This document shows, piece after piece, positions 47,428 to 58,947 of a stretch of DNA of 64,000 nucleotides; positions within the stretch are counted from its first letter, which is position 1; each line of letters starts with the position of its first letter. This DNA is from Cheiracanthium punctorium. Its lineage: Eukaryota > Arthropoda > Arachnida > Araneae > Cheiracanthiidae. The stretch covers positions 248,001-312,000 of the forward strand of contig JAWZYV010011900.1 in NCBI GenBank assembly GCA_038373885.1, read 5' to 3'. Both the position numbers and the translations under genes were made by a program. The notes under the pieces were generated by a model. The model worked only from the letters and a program-made list of their open reading frames with translations, had not been told where the DNA came from and did no database searches.

Positions 47428-47727
47428 GATAAATCCTTCTCTGTAAAATTTCCTGTTTTACAAGTTGTCAAACAGCTCAACAATATAACAAATTCCCGCC
47501 ATGCAACGGGGCTCAATTTTACACGAGTGCCATCAGCGAGCTGAACTGATATGAGCACAGATGGAACACTTTTCAAGAACCGATGGAAAAAATTTCTCTT
47601 AAGGACAAAAAAATATCAACATGGTAGGCGTTCATCGACAATAACTTAAAAATCCACTCCGATGTATAGAACAGATGAGAAACGGCCGACGTGGTACAAA
47701 ATATCCATCTACACAAAAAACTCGACC

Positions 47728-48243
47728 TCAAACTCTGATTGTCTGTCTGTACTGGGTAATGTTCCCCGGCAGGAGAGGTGGAAGCATGTTATTGCTGAAC
47801 GAGCTGGACTTGGACTTCTTCATAATCTTGCCGCTCATGATGAGCCTTCCGAATCCCTCTTGGTGGGCGAAGGCGTAGCCGGACCTCATGGACTTCCTTC
47901 TGCTGGGCCTCCTCATGATCTGAGGCATCGTGATCTGGGGCTCAGAAGGTTCGGCCTTGATTCTCACCCTCCTCTGCTTCAGCCTCACCCGGTCCGAGAG
48001 TGTCGGGTGGACGTGGACGTAGTAGAATCGGACGGCGATGACCGGAATGAACAAGACGGCGAAGATGAGCATGGCCGTCACCCAGAAAGTCGGGAGGCTG
48101 AGGGCCATGCGGAAAGTGCCCAGGTACTTGCTGCTGGTTATGAAGTTGCTGTTGATCAGCAGCGTGAGGGCGAAGAAGAAAGCTATGCTTCCGAATATGA
48201 CGATGTGGTTGAAGACTGTCCAGTACGAGGTGTCAAGTGCAAC
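47728..48243 (-). CDS. ATP8B: ATP8B-type flippase, last coding exon (spans 9-10 and tail)
   Basis: The exon has acceptor TTTTCCAG before 48243, phase 0, 171 residues and a stop. It starts VALDTSYWTVFNHIVIFGSI, the conserved entry to the penultimate membrane span. It continues through a last span (WVTAMLIFAVLFIPVIAVRF) and a cytosolic tail with RRKSMRSGYAFAHQEGFGRL then IMSGKIM, ending near ITQYRQ. The R-S-GYAF-HQ-G-G-LI-SG signature is typical of the ATP8B branch (class 1b) and argues against ATP8A, ATP10 or ATP11. This exon is much richer in G+C than the surrounding introns, which creates a long meaningless antisense frame. Confidence 0.95.
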   Translation of the reverse strand, partial: VALDTSYWTVFNHIVIFGSIAFFFALTLLINSNFITSSKYLGTFRMALSLPTFWVTAMLIFAVLFIPVIAVRFYYVHVHPTLSDRVRLKQRRVRIKAEPSEPQITMPQIMRRPSRRKSMRSGYAFAHQEGFGRLIMSGKIMKKSKSSSFSNNMLPPLLPGNITQYRQTIRV

Positions 48244-48299
48244 CTGGAAAAAAAAAAAAGAAAGAAAAGGACATAGTTTCAGAATCTAATAAATATGAA

Positions 48300-48967
48300 G
48301 ATATGACTAAACTTCTCCTATAAATAGGGCTCTACAGCTTAAAACGGGTGAATGCATTGCAACCAAATTTGGTATATTGACTATACGTGAGATGCACCCA
48401 GGGAATTTCGAAAACAGGTTTTAGTTCAGAAAAGTCCAGTAGGTGGCGCTTTGCATGAAAAACCAGCGAATTTAACACTGGAAATGGCTAATTCGAAATG
48501 TACACTCTCCCAAAAAAAGTAATTGAGTATAAGTCCTACGTTGTTTTTGTATGTTAAAAATTGTTTCTAATAAAATATGAATTAGTTTATGTTTAATTAT
48601 TATTTTTCATATTTCTGTCGATCTGTTTGTTTTTAAAAAACTAACTAATAAGCTAATCTAAAATTAATTTATTAAGCTAAAATAGAAAATTTCGCTTAGA
48701 CTGGAATACTCGAATATTTTGAGAGGGTGCATAAACAATTTCAAAATTTATTCAATAGTTTTTGAACATTTATTAACTAATTTGGGTCACTTTTGAGCTG
48801 ATTTCACCATGCAAAGCGCCACCTAGTGGATATTTTTATACTTAAAAAAAAACCTCCTTGAGCCTATCTCGCGTACAGTCTATATGCCAAATTTGGTGGG
48901 AGTCTGCTTATCCGTTCTAACTGCAGGATGCTGTTTATAGAGGAAGCTTAATTACAACCACCCTTAT
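48300..48967. mobile_element. Long inverted-repeat miniature element (TAGGTGGCGCTTTGCAT arms)
   Basis: The first 170 or so bases are complementary to the last 170. Shared blocks include CCTATAAA, CAAATTTGGTATATTGACTA (complement of TCTATATGCCAAATTTGG) and TAGGTGGCGCTTTGCATG. It lies in the last intron of the ATP8B-type gene. The exact ends and target duplication are uncertain. Confidence 0.7.
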
Positions 48968-49446
48968 ATTATAAGAACTAATATCGAATGATAGATAGTG
49001 TTATTATTCAATATTATTTCTTGTAGAGTTATTTAGCACAAAGTTTTGGCTTGTGTTATTAAGGTAGAATTTGCTTCTTGTTCTTGTCATCTTATTTGAA
49101 AATTAAAACGAATCGTCAACACCATTTTAAAAACATTTTTTAAGGTTCTTTCGGCAACGCGTGAAACATTTATAACATTTCTATAGCAGTTTCCTCCTTT
49201 AGCAGTATTTTGCGTGGTAGGGGAAGGCGGAAGCAGCTGCTTCGGCCCACTGTCAAAGAGATTCCCCCCCCCCCAAATCAAGAAATGTTCGTACTGTATT
49301 TTGTAGAAATTGGTTGTGTATCTAGAAAAGTTTTAACTCTCTCTCTCACTTCTTCAACAATTCTCTAAAATAGTTATTAAACTATACGGAAAAAAGGTGT
49401 TACTAAAACATTTTGAGTAAAATGATGAATGTCTGGTCAATATAAT

Positions 49447-49676
49447 CCGGTTGGGACGTACCGGGCCATCGTGATTCTACCGGGACTGCTTGTGCACTCC
49501 AAAAGAGGCCTACGGCCGTTTCCTCATTGGTTAGATTCGGCCATTAGATAGATGACGTACCTACGTGCTGGAACCAATAAGTGAGCATCCGTAGGCCACT
49601 TTGGATGACTCATCGGAATGCACAAGCAGGCCCGGTAGAATCACGACGGCTCCTGCCGTACCAAAGGTCCGGCCCT
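49447..49676. mobile_element. Palindromic GC-rich miniature element
   Basis: Arms share ATCGTGATTCTACCGGG and CTGCTTGTGCA (left) with the complement of TGCACAAGCAG and CCCGGTAGAATCACGA (right). Inner parts (GGCCTACGG…ATTGGTT) also pair. It is about 230 bp, non-coding, and in an intron. Confidence 0.75.
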
Positions 49677-49782
49677 TTTTCAGTTGCATAAGAGTTCTAA
49701 GCCTCCACAAGCGTAGAAAGCCTGGAACTTAAGTAATCATGTAGTTCCAGAATTTCTACTTTTTGTAAGCTGAACGGGTATA

Positions 49783-50206
49783 CAGAGTGGTCCTGAACTA
49801 TGCCAAAAATCTAATAGGCAGGTAGAGGGGACCTAGACGGTTCAGAATCACATAGCAATGTGGTGTCGGAAATGTCGTCTACATATACCTGTTAATAATC
49901 ATTTTGGAAAAAGTGTTGAAGTACCAGCGAACTTTCCGAAGATCGTTTGCCAAAAACGAACGCATTTTTACAGAAAGTACTCAAGTATAACTGATAGTCT
50001 ACAAATTCTATTTCGTTTCATAGATGAAAGTCTGAGAAAATCTCATTGTTTATGAATCTTGATTAAGAATTTAGACCAACAGTTCTACCAGCGTGACAGG
50101 TACATGAAAATGACATTTCCGACTCCACATTCCTATGTGATTATGAACCGTCTTGGTCTCCTCTACCTGCCTTTACATTTTCGACGTATAGTTTAGGACC
50201 ACCCTG
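49783..50206. mobile_element. TA-flanked miniature element, CAGGGTGGTCC ends (copy 2)
   Basis: Ends CAGAGTGGTCCTGAACTA and (complement) CAGGGTGGTCCTAAACTA are flanked by TA. Inner blocks GGTTCAGAATCACATAGCAA and GTCTACATATACCTGTTAAT match the element at 13856-14292, although the outermost 30 bases differ. Confidence 0.8.
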
Positions 50207-50332
50207 TATCTGATGAAAGGTGTCCCCATGACAAATGTCTGCTCCGGGATCCTTGTTGGTTTAGTCGGGATCCGATAAAACCATGCGATGAAATTTTCAA
50301 GTGACGCTACAATAGGGAGGTTTTCGCGTTAC

Positions 50333-50578
50333 CTGAAATGTGACGACTAGGACCAGAAGTGTGGAGACCACAGTCCCAAAGAGGTGATGACCGTCCATAT
50401 TAAAACCATAGGAATCCACACTCTCGTAAAATGATCCGTATGGTATGAAGAACAAGGTGAAAGATGTGCAGACACCATGAGCCAACGATTTCAGAAATTC
50501 CTTTTTATTGAAAAGCAGATTCTTGTGTCCCGGTGTATACAGTTGTGGAAAGTTGAGGGAGTTTCTGTCATTCACATC
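50333..50578 (-). CDS. ATP8B: ATP8B-type flippase exon (spans 7-8 region)
   Basis: The exon has 82 codons, phase 0 on both sides, acceptor CATTTCAG and donor GTAACG. It starts DVNDRNSLNFPQLYTPGHKN and continues LLFNKKEFLKSLAHGVCTSF then TLFFIPYGSF. P4-ATPases have the QD-V-D……P-LY--G…..N-K-F—W/S….G pattern between spans 6 and 7. The LLFN…SL-HGV-TS--LFFIP wording is closest to the ATP8B branch. The segment ends LLVLVVTFQ, which joins to VALDTSYW of the last exon. Confidence 0.95.
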
Positions 50579-51512
50579 CTGAAATGATGTTAAACAAGGT
50601 TATAAAAAAGAACATTTTATGATATAGTAACTGCGCGCGAAGTTAGACATTTAGGAGGTTTCACTCTCCTTGCACAACTGGATGTCGCCAGTTGCGCATA
50701 TAAATGGCGCAACATGCCACTTGGTAACTGCTCTCCGGTCAGGGTGTAGCCATCGAAAAGAACATAATATTCACAAAATGTTCATATACAATGACGATGA
50801 CACACGAACAAACAGTATTTACATTTTATCTCATGAGGCGATAACACAGTTTTAATTTCGCGCTAAACTCTTAAGGAAATCTCAAATTGGTAAACTCATA
50901 TTGCATTAAAAAAACTCAGTAATGAACTCAAAGGTATTCTCGGCTGTAAATATACACACTCGTTACAAATATAAACTCAATATTTCAATCATCTCAAGAT
51001 AGAACATCTTTTTCCTATTTTTACTCATTTATTGCTAGGGCAACGACGTGAACTTGTACAGTTGCAAAGTGAAAAAAATAATTAAAATTTCGAACTTGCA
51101 TTCATAACCTCGTTCACATGCTAGGTGAGGAAATTTAAAACCTGCAAAACTAGTTATCAGCCAGAGAGAGAAATGTTTTACTCTTTAACCGCTAGGAGCG
51201 CTGCAGGTCACTCGATTTCCAATGTTTACAGATTTGAAAGGTAATTTAAAAAAAAACCTAAACCCCAGCAGGAACCTACGGGAGTATTCCCTCCTATAGT
51301 CTAACTTCGTGTAACGGCCTTCTTCATCAAACTCTTGACACGCGCACTAATCCAAACACATGTGTGAAAGTCATGGGTAAAATATCTTACGGATGACTTT
51401 AACATGCGTGTTTGAATTAATTCGCGTGTTAAGTGTTTGGGGAATAAGACTATTAGTATCGTAAGTTTTGAATTTAAACATATGAAACAAATAACTAATA
51501 AATAAGCATTAC
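50579..51512 (-). other. ATP8B intron, nothing certain
   Basis: A weak inverted repeat (GACACGCGCACTAATCCAAA near 51340 versus the complement near 51400-51440) may be a small miniature element. Otherwise nothing was recognised. Confidence 0.35.
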
Positions 51513-51596
51513 CTGATCGAAAATACCAAGTGCTAACACAGGTAAGGACGTATAAAATACATTGTAACAGGAGATGAAGTTCGGATCATACACAGT
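51513..51596 (-). CDS. ATP8B: ATP8B-type flippase exon (loop and span 6)
   Basis: The 28-codon exon has phase 0 on both sides, acceptor TTTTCAG and donor GTAATG. It reads TVYDPNFISCYNVFYTSLPV then LALGIFDQ. The YD…I..YN..YTSLPV...GIFDQD motif is among the most conserved in P4-ATPases and joins …FCGFSAQ of the preceding exon to DVND of the next. It is too short to be noticed as an open frame on its own. Confidence 0.95.
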
Positions 51597-51719
51597 CTGA
51601 AAATAGGAAGAAAAAACATTAAAATTTAGGCACGAATTTTGCTTATGAAGAACACGGAAATAAAATATTCAAGGAGCTATAACAGAAAGGTTCACTTATT
51701 TGGCTATATAGTATGCTCA

Positions 51720-52444
51720 TTAAAGTCCCTTGTCAACTTCTTAATTTGGGAACCGCTGCTGTTACTTTTATAAACGTGGTGTCTAGATATAGTAAATTGC
51801 ATATGTGCTACCGAATGAGACCACTCACAGCGCCATCTGGTGGATAACTGCGGAGTTAGCCTTCGTATCTCGAAAACGGCACGAGATAGGGGAAAAAAGT
51901 GAAGTGCAAAGTTGTAGAGCGTTATCTATTTAGTACGAAAAGACACCTCATTGACATGGATGTGAAAAACAGAACGCTTAAAACGCGCATTTGTATTTTC
52001 GTGATTCCCTACGCGAATGTGAAAAAACGATCAAAGAAAGAAGAAAACAATTATTTACAACAATATATGTACCTTTATTTAAGATTTTCAAACTTCGCAC
52101 CGTCAGCCAGAGCCTGATTATGACCAATGGGGGCCCCGGGCATTGATGAATTTGGGGGCCCCCATCTTTGAAATTTGTTTTATTTTTCATAAAATTTTGA
52201 TATAAAAAAATGTATTTCAGAACAATATTTGAAATTGGAGGCCCTTTCGAGCCGGGGGCCCTGGGCAAAGTCCCGATTTGCCCGACCGTTTTCGAGATAC
52301 GAAAGGTAACTCCGCAGTTTTCCACCAGGTGGCATTGTGAGCGGTCTTATTCGGTAGCGCATATCCAATGTACTATACCCAGACACCACGTTTATAAAAA
52401 CAGCAGCAGCCCTACCAAAATTAACTGGGTGACAAGGGACTTAC
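51720..52444. mobile_element. Foldback element with arms of about 165 bp
   Basis: The left arm (AAGTCCCTTGTCAAC … AAACGTGGTGTCTAGATATA … ACTGCGGAGTTA … CGTATCTCGAAAACGG) is complementary to the right arm ending near 52444. The arms are about 80 percent alike by eye. A second element rich in GGGGGCCCC lies in the middle (52112-52280). It is in an intron of the ATP8B-type gene. Confidence 0.8.
52112..52280. repeat. GGGGGCCCC-word element nested in the foldback element
   Basis: GGGGGCCCCGGGCA, GGGGGCCCCC and (inverted) GGGGGCCCTGGGCAAA recur within 150 bp. Boundaries are not certain. Confidence 0.4.
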
Positions 52445-52941
52445 TGTTTTTAGATGCCGTTATTATCGCCTGATAGTAGAGTCAATCGGTGTTCAACACT
52501 ACCATTTTCGTGAAAAAATTGCAGAAGTGTTTTTCTCAACCATATTTTTTGGAGTGTTAAATCTGAATTTAAATTTTGCTGCCTTGTAAAAGATCGGCTT
52601 CACAACGAAAAACCTAAAAAATATTCCACTTTTTTCTATTTACCACTTATATCTCGAGAACTGTGCATTTTTTAACGATGTCACTACAAAAAAGTGAAAG
52701 TAAACAAAAGTTCCTACAAATCGCTCTAGTCAGCATTGATTTTTATGGGGAGCGGTTTCCATGCTAAACACTGATTTTTTTGGAAACGTCAAAAAAAAAA
52801 AAAGGGGGCACACTCCTGCCCCTTACTACTCGAAAAATATACATGATATCTACAAAAACACTAATACCACGTGAAAGTACATTAAATTCGCCTTCCTAAA
52901 ACGTGACGGTGCATTATTCCCTTATGTCGGAAAGTCTGTGA

Positions 52942-53116
52942 CAGGGATAGACGCGAGATGTAAAATAGGCTGTCTCGTCTCGCAAAATTGCTGAAAAGCT
53001 TTATCTCGTCTCGCAAAAATCCCTATATCACAATGTAAAATGTGCCTGTCTCGTCTCTCAAAATAACTGCAAATCTTTGTCTCGTCTCGCAAATTTCTGT
53101 CTCGCAGTCCATCCCT
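52942..53116. mobile_element. Small element with CAGGGATRGACGCGAGA ends and TCTCGTCTCGCAAA words
   Basis: The left CAGGGATAGACGCGAGA is inverted as AGGGATGGACTGCGAGAC on the complement of the right end. The word TCTCGTCTCGCAAA occurs four times between, all in one direction. No target duplication is clear. hAT-like by end sequence only. Confidence 0.65.
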
Positions 53117-53834
53117 ACATGTCAAATTGACTCATCTCCGAAAGCACTCGTCATAAAATCAAAACTGACTAGTGCATTTTGTAGGAAATATTGTCTACTT
53201 TAATTTTCTAAATAGTGACGTCTAAAAAAAAAAGCATAATATTCGATATATAAACGAAAAACTGAAAAAAGTGAGAAAAATTTGAGTTTTTCGCGTTTTC
53301 CGGTGCGACGCCTGTCTTCTACAAGGCAGCAAACTTGAGGGCCATGAAACCAGGGGTGTCCAGCCTTTTGCATATCATGCGCCAAATTTTTTCATGGAAG
53401 AGTTCAGATGCGCAATACAGATGAAGCACCTTTTTACTTCCTTACTTTCACGGGTAGAATTGAAAAATATGTATACAAGTAGGCTTCAGTTTATGGGAGG
53501 AAAAATAATAATGTGCAAGCATAAGACTGAAACTGTTGTTCTCTGGTAGAACATTTTGGGATTAATTTTTCAGACATAACTTCTTTAGCTCTGTGGGCCG
53601 GACATAACTTCTTTCTGGCGCTAACTTCTTTAGCTCTGTGTCGGGAAATTTCTCTAGCTCAGTAAACGTCTTTAGCAATAAAAGTGCTGAAATAAGGTGG
53701 TTTCAAGGCACAACCAACGAGGGTCTCAAAGAATTAAACATACAAGCATTGCATACACGAATACATAAATAAAACAACAATCACACTAAAGGTTCATTTC
53801 GTGTATTCAACTCGAAGGAGTAACGATGGCGTAC
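53117..53834 (-). other. ATP8B intron, nothing certain
   Basis: Three variants of ACTTCTTTAGCTCTGTG lie between 53578 and 53662, a short local duplication. Nothing else was recognised. Confidence 0.4.
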
Positions 53835-54058
53835 TTGCGCAGAGAATCCACAGAAGAATCCGAACCAGAAATGGCATAGCGTGAATGCGAAATTTTTATA
53901 AAAGAAGTAACGTAGAAACTTGCTCATTCTGAAATAAGACCATCTGCCGTGCACCAGGAGCAGGCGTTCCAGATATCGAAATTGGGCCAGGGAAAAGTCG
54001 CTCGCAAGGACTGCTTGCATACCTTCTTGACCACTGATGCCCACTCCAATGTGAGCCA
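53835..54058 (-). CDS. ATP8B: ATP8B-type flippase exon (end of P domain, span 5)
   Basis: The exon enters with two bases (TG, completing a Met codon with the A of the preceding exon), with acceptor TCTTTCCAG and donor GTACGC, then 74 codons. It reads [40 protein letters not shown], then [20 protein letters not shown]. This is the invariant P4 hinge-to-membrane stretch: the IGVGI-G-EG-QA…SD motif of the P domain, the LLLVHG-W-Y linker, and the KN motif in span 5 that lines the lipid path. It ends FCGFSAQ. Confidence 0.97.
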
Positions 54059-54427
54059 CTGGAAAGAAGAAAAAACGACAATAAGTAAATACTGGTCATA
54101 AAGAAAAAAAAACCCTTTCAACAAGTCTTATCTACGCATGGGCATAATGCGCAGTTAACCTATTCACTCCTATTGTAGCTTCTCATCTCGGGTTCCTGTA
54201 GCTTAGTCCAAGTGCTCAGGAAGTACATATTACTAAATGCTTAATTTTTAATAGATTTAAAGAGACAGTTGACTGAGAACAAATTTGAACGGAAAAGAGA
54301 GAGAAAAATCTCCAAATGACCACGGCAATGGTCAAGTGACGTATACTATCTTGACTGCTGGACCGCGTTTAAAGATTACACCATATTTTAAAACATGTCA
54401 CTCAAAAAAATTTGCTTACAGCATTGA

Positions 54428-54635
54428 TTAATCCTTTAACGCGCAGTGTTCCCGCTCTGGGAACACCAAACTTTGACGCTGTGCTACACAGCCAGCTGCG
54501 TCAAATAAGAGTCTCTAAATCTGTGGCAGCGATGCACGTTTCGATCGTCCGCCATCTTGCTAGTAGTTAAGTAGAGCGATGGCAACGGCTGCCCTTTTTT
54601 CAGCAATGGGAAAGGGTTGCGCCTCAAAGGGTTAA
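54428..54635 (-). mobile_element. piggyBac-like miniature element, family 1 (copy D, short)
   Basis: TTAA on both sides and only 208 bp. It begins TCCTTTAACGCGCA then the perfect palindrome GTGTTCCC-gctct-GGGAACAC, and ends GCGCCTCAAAGGG. One arm of the internal inverted repeat is missing, giving a minimal element. Confidence 0.9.
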
Positions 54636-54661
54636 TACATAGATATGAATATGGCGGGATG

Positions 54662-55021
54662 GGACTATTCGGCGCGAAACTCATTTTGACGCAGCCTTCT
54701 TGGTGAAAATCTATGTTTCTCAGGCATGAACAAAAAAATTGTGATGAATTGAAATTTGTATAATTTAAAGTGCTTCAACTTCTCTCGCAACCAGCGAGAG
54801 AAATTGCCAGCGTTAGCATATTTTCGAGGGGTCCCCCTGAAGCGATCGCCGGACCCACTGATTTTTCTGGGGTCTCGCAAAGGAGCCAGCACTGATTATA
54901 TTGTATTATACGGAATTTAAATAGTTTTTTTTTTAACTTTATAATAAAGACAATCTTTATTTTTGTACATTATTTAAGTAAAAATGAGTTTCGGGCTGAA
55001 CCGGCCGCGCCGAATAGTACC
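54662..55021. mobile_element. Miniature element with GGWACTATTCGGCGCG ends
   Basis: Left GGACTATTCGGCGCGAAACT and right (complement) GGTACTATTCGGCGCGGCC are inverted. After a 12-bp addition in the right arm the pairing continues (CGAAACTCATTTT). The element is 360 bp and non-coding. Confidence 0.7.
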
Positions 55022-56339
55022 AAACCGTGAATAGGGGGAGGTAGCATCAGCTATCTTCAGCAATGGACGTATTGAAGTAACTGGAAGAAAAGTTCTTCAA
55101 CACCATGAGGCGGTTCGGCGCCCATACTTACACCAAAACATTTAGTTGGTCTCTGTAAACAACAGTGAAAGACGCACGATTTTACGGAGTAATCAGACTT
55201 TTTCTTTTGTCGTTAAAAGCGAAATCATATTTTTACGCATTTCACGATATTCACATAATTGTATGATACTCATTTTATTTAAAATCAATATGAATGATTT
55301 CTAAGTAATATGGCGGCTCGGTTACAGTTTTCGGCTTCACTGTCAGATAGAGGATGCCAACTTCACGTATTCATATCTCTATGGATTAATATTAAAGATG
55401 GGTATCATCTACTTACTGGGCTAAAGCTCTCGAAACGGTTCCAATTTTTCCAACACTAGAGGTCGCTGCCGTTTCTAGTGAACTGACGCATACGCGGCTC
55501 AAGATGCAGTTAGAACATTAATGCAAGCCAGCTAGTAGTAATGGGCTTTGTGGATATATAGTCCCGATATCAGAATTTTCTGTATCAATCTGCAGCACCA
55601 AGATGAAGAAAAAAAAATCTGCGGCCTTAATGTAAATTTATCTAGATTATTATGAAAGCTATTAAATAATCTGCAGCGCTCGTTGCCGTGCTGTACGGTT
55701 TTTGCTACCGGTCATGCAGTCATTATTACTGACCCACTACAGAGCTTAAGAGAAGTTATTTAAGGGTGTTCCTTTTGAGAAGCGATAGGTGTCGCAGGAC
55801 TTTTGAACAGGTTTAAAAACAAATCAACGATGTTAAACGATCGAAAAAATTAATAATGCTTCTTCCCTAACTGCACTATGAACTAATCTGGTGCCCAAAT
55901 CCGACTTACTTCAGGTCAAAGTTCGTTAATACAATATTATTAATCAGGATTTTAGCGTCTGCTTAATTAATTAGACAGCTGTCCTGGCTTAAGCCCCACA
56001 ATAATATTAACAGTGAACCTATTTATCTCATTCAACTTTCCGAAAAAATTCTTAAGCACAAAAATTGCCTTCAGAAATTGGCCGAAGCGTTACTTGTTTA
56101 GAGAAACATTTCCAAATTCGGTATGCTTAGCATTTTTTCCTGAGATTTTCGTTACTCCTATAGGTTCATTATTTGTAATAGCTCATAGTACAACTTGTAA
56201 AGAGACATGGTCATTTTTTTTCGAATCTGCAGAACAATCAAATTCTACAAAAAGCTTTTCAAAAGTTGCAGGATTTCCTAAGGGAATGCCCTTAAGGCTT
56301 TAAATATACAGGTCTTTAGTGAAGTGTGATAAAACTTAC
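55022..56339 (-). other. ATP8B intron, nothing recognised
   Basis: No exon, RNA gene or bounded repeat was recognised. Confidence 0.45.
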
Positions 56340-56523
56340 TCTTTATCATTGAAACATCATTCGCGCCATCTCCGATGGCTAAAGTCACTGCTCCTTTGTT
56401 CCTCTTGACTAAGTCAACCACTAGAGCTTTTTGTAGAGGGGTCACCCGACAGCATATGACAGCTTTACACTGGCAAGCCACCTCCAAGAACAGTAGCTCC
56501 ATGGATGCTTCCAAAGCATGCAC
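56340..56523 (-). CDS. ATP8B: ATP8B-type flippase exon (P domain, GDGAND)
   Basis: The exon has acceptor TCTACAG, donor GTAAGT, and 61 codons plus one base. It reads [61 protein letters not shown]. It contains the CCR-TP-QKA motif and GDGAND, which coordinates Mg2+ and closes the phosphorylation site in P-type ATPases. It joins the preceding exon in phase 0 (NGHSL/VHALE). An ATG-starting frame extends upstream only into intron. Confidence 0.97.
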
Positions 56524-56647
56524 CTGTAGACATCCATAAAACAAAATAAAAGCGTTACAGAAATAACATTCTGACTTCTTCATCCATACACTTTGAGACT
56601 GGTATCGGTCAGAGTTATTGGGTGGGGAATAGAAATCGCGCAGTGAG

Positions 56648-57119
56648 TCACTGACCTGCGGTTAAAAAAAAAGGTTTATCGTTTGGAAGAAGAATTAGAT
56701 ACAAATTCATAGTAACGACAGGGGCGGGGAGGGAGCAGGTTACCCAGTCGCAAGTAGGGTTGCCAAGTCGCCAAACCAAACAGCCGGACAGACCATCCAG
56801 TTTGGCAGGACATTTGGGTAAAATGGTCGGACAGCCTACAATATTGAGGATTTTGTCTCAGTATTAATATAATAGGTACAACAAAAAAATTGTATGTAAA
56901 ATCCAGCGTTTTTTATTATCACAATGAATCTTGTTAAATTCTAATGAAATATAAATAACATTGAATGCCAAATCAGTTCAAGTACTTTATTACTAATCAG
57001 CCAAAGTCACCAGTAAAAAGCCTAACAAAAGCCGGACACGCAATCAAAAAGCCTCACTATGTCCGGCTTTATCCGGATGCAAGGGGGGGGGTAGGCCTTT
57101 TATAACCGCAGGTCAGTGA
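56648..57119. mobile_element. Miniature element with TCACTGACCTGCGGTTA ends and GCCGGACA words
   Basis: TCACTGACCTGCGGTTAAAA at the left is matched by its complement TTATAACCGCAGGTCAGTGA at the right. Inside, GCCGGACAG and related words occur near both ends, with a possible second element (TAGGGTTGCCAAGTCGCC at 56756). The 472-bp element lies in an intron. Confidence 0.7.
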
Positions 57120-57282
57120 TTTATTGCCCTATCTGTATTTTCAGTATAAAATGCACACATAATGTATACTTTTCTGAAATGCATGCTCATATAAAGTTTG
57201 CAGTATTCCATTACTTGAGATGCATACTATAAGTAAATTCAATTTCAAAATTTTGCCAAAAGAAAAATCACAAAAGATTCCT

Positions 57283-57496
57283 ACGCTTCCGCTCTGGAGT
57301 GCGGAAGCATATGCACTCCAGACAGGTAGGCAGCCTGATGCGAAGCCTCCCGTGTATAGTCCACAAGAAAGATTTTTTGTCCTCATTTTATTGACCCTCT
57401 CAAGGGATGAAAGGCTAAGTCAACCTTGCCCAGGGATCAAACCCAGACCTGGACCTCGCGGCATCACAATGCACTAGACATTACACTACTGGACTT
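57283..57496 (-). mobile_element. tRNA-derived SINE, family 2
   Basis: On the minus strand a tRNA-like head has box A (TAGTGTAATGTCTAGTGC) and box B (GGGTTTGATCCCTGG), followed by an unrelated body containing GAGAGGGTCAATAAAATGAG and a short hairpin GGAGTGCATATGC…GCACTCC. The 3' tail is not a clean homopolymer. It is inserted in the intron between the exons at 56340 and 59751. Confidence 0.75.
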
Positions 57497-58698
57497 CTTT
57501 TTTTTGCAAATTTGCTCTTCTCCCTAAAAAAACATTACTTTAGCATTAATTTAACTAAATTATTTATTTATTAACTTTTTAGATTAAATTATTTATTTAT
57601 TTACTTTTACGTTGGATTACGTTCCACCCTAATGGTTCTCTATATAAAAAAAACAAAAACAAAAACGTCGTTATAAATTATAATATTACTCCGTTAGTCC
57701 GTTAGAATTAGAAATCGAAATGGGTTTTAGTTGACGGCAAAGGAACTATAACCCATTTGGACGTCAACGTGACGTCATAAATTAAAAATTGCGTGAGATT
57801 GATAAACTCTGCTACAGAATTTGGTTCATATCGAAATAAATTTGCAATTTGTGCAATTCGAAATACGTCTTCGAAATTTCATAGCGAGACACTTTTCACG
57901 AGATTACAATAAATAAACTCCTTTCTTCTTCTGGACCATGATAATTTAAATATTTAAATTGAGCATTTCAGCACAATACATCATGTTAATAAATATTTAG
58001 TGAACATTAAATTTAAAGTATTTGCTTTATTCATCATTTTACAACTTATCCTTTACAACTAACTAAACGATAAGCAACAATCCTACGTTCACCTATCCCG
58101 TGGTAGTTTCAACAGAAAATACTGCCTAAACTTTTTTGCTTTCAGCTGACGATTCTTTCGAAATAATTTGAAGACAACGTTTAAAAATAAATACTATGAA
58201 TCAGAGTGCGCCTATGTTTACGGCAACACGGACAGACTACAGAGAAGATATCAGGGGTAGAAAGCGCTTTGGTAACCCTAACTTGAGGCATTTGTTCGAG
58301 CAGCTGACTTATGGCAAGATCTCACGCGTGGATTTCACACTATGGTAAAAAATCATGTCTATCTAGCTATCCTTAGTTTTATATGGATCATTTACGATTT
58401 AACTATTCTATCTTTAAGGAAAAAATGGTACATAGTTGCTCTGCATATGGATGCAATTCTAGATTTGCGAAACATTTTGGAGTAGAAGATTTTACAGTTG
58501 ATTGTTTTTCCATATTTTTTAAACATACTTTTTATAAATGAAGAATTTTTCAAAGTATCACATACACTAAGCCTTGGCAATAATTTGTTACACCATGGGG
58601 TTTTGTGATGCGTATGTAGGCAGTCAATATCACTGATATAGTTTGCACTTATCACTCGCCAAATGTGGCGATAAAGCGCATGACTAGCCTCACTGCGC
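57497..58698 (-). other. ATP8B intron, nothing recognised
   Basis: Short repeats of ATTATTTATTTATT near 57555-57605. No coding signal. Confidence 0.45.
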
Positions 58699-58915
58699 AT
58701 GTCACCAACGCCTCCTAGAGAGCAAAGCCGCGGCGCTTACTTGTGACGTCACACCGAGTAGGTAAAGCAAAGCGCTTCCATTGGGTTTCTCGTCTCTCCA
58801 GCGGCGCGTGAGAAAGGAGAAACCCAATGAAAACGCTTTGCTTTTCCTACTCGGTGTGACGTCACAAGTAAGCGCCGCGGCTTTCCTCCCTAGGTGGGCG
58901 TTGATGTCACACGGT
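58699..58915. mobile_element. GC-rich palindromic miniature element
   Basis: Two arms of about 95 bp are complementary with few mismatches (shared AAAGCCGCGGCGCTTACTTG, TGACGTCACACCGAGTAGG, CCCATTGGGTTTCTC-type blocks) around a short loop near 58800. Its G+C content is much higher than that of the host intron. It would extrude a stable hairpin. Confidence 0.85.
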
Positions 58916-58947
58916 TCATCCTTGCTTCCCTTTCCCAACGGGTTTTG

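Noticed and set aside
47662..48276. 204-codon plus-strand open frame
   Set aside because: It is exactly antisense to the last ATP8B exon. The high G+C of that exon removes stops from the other strand.
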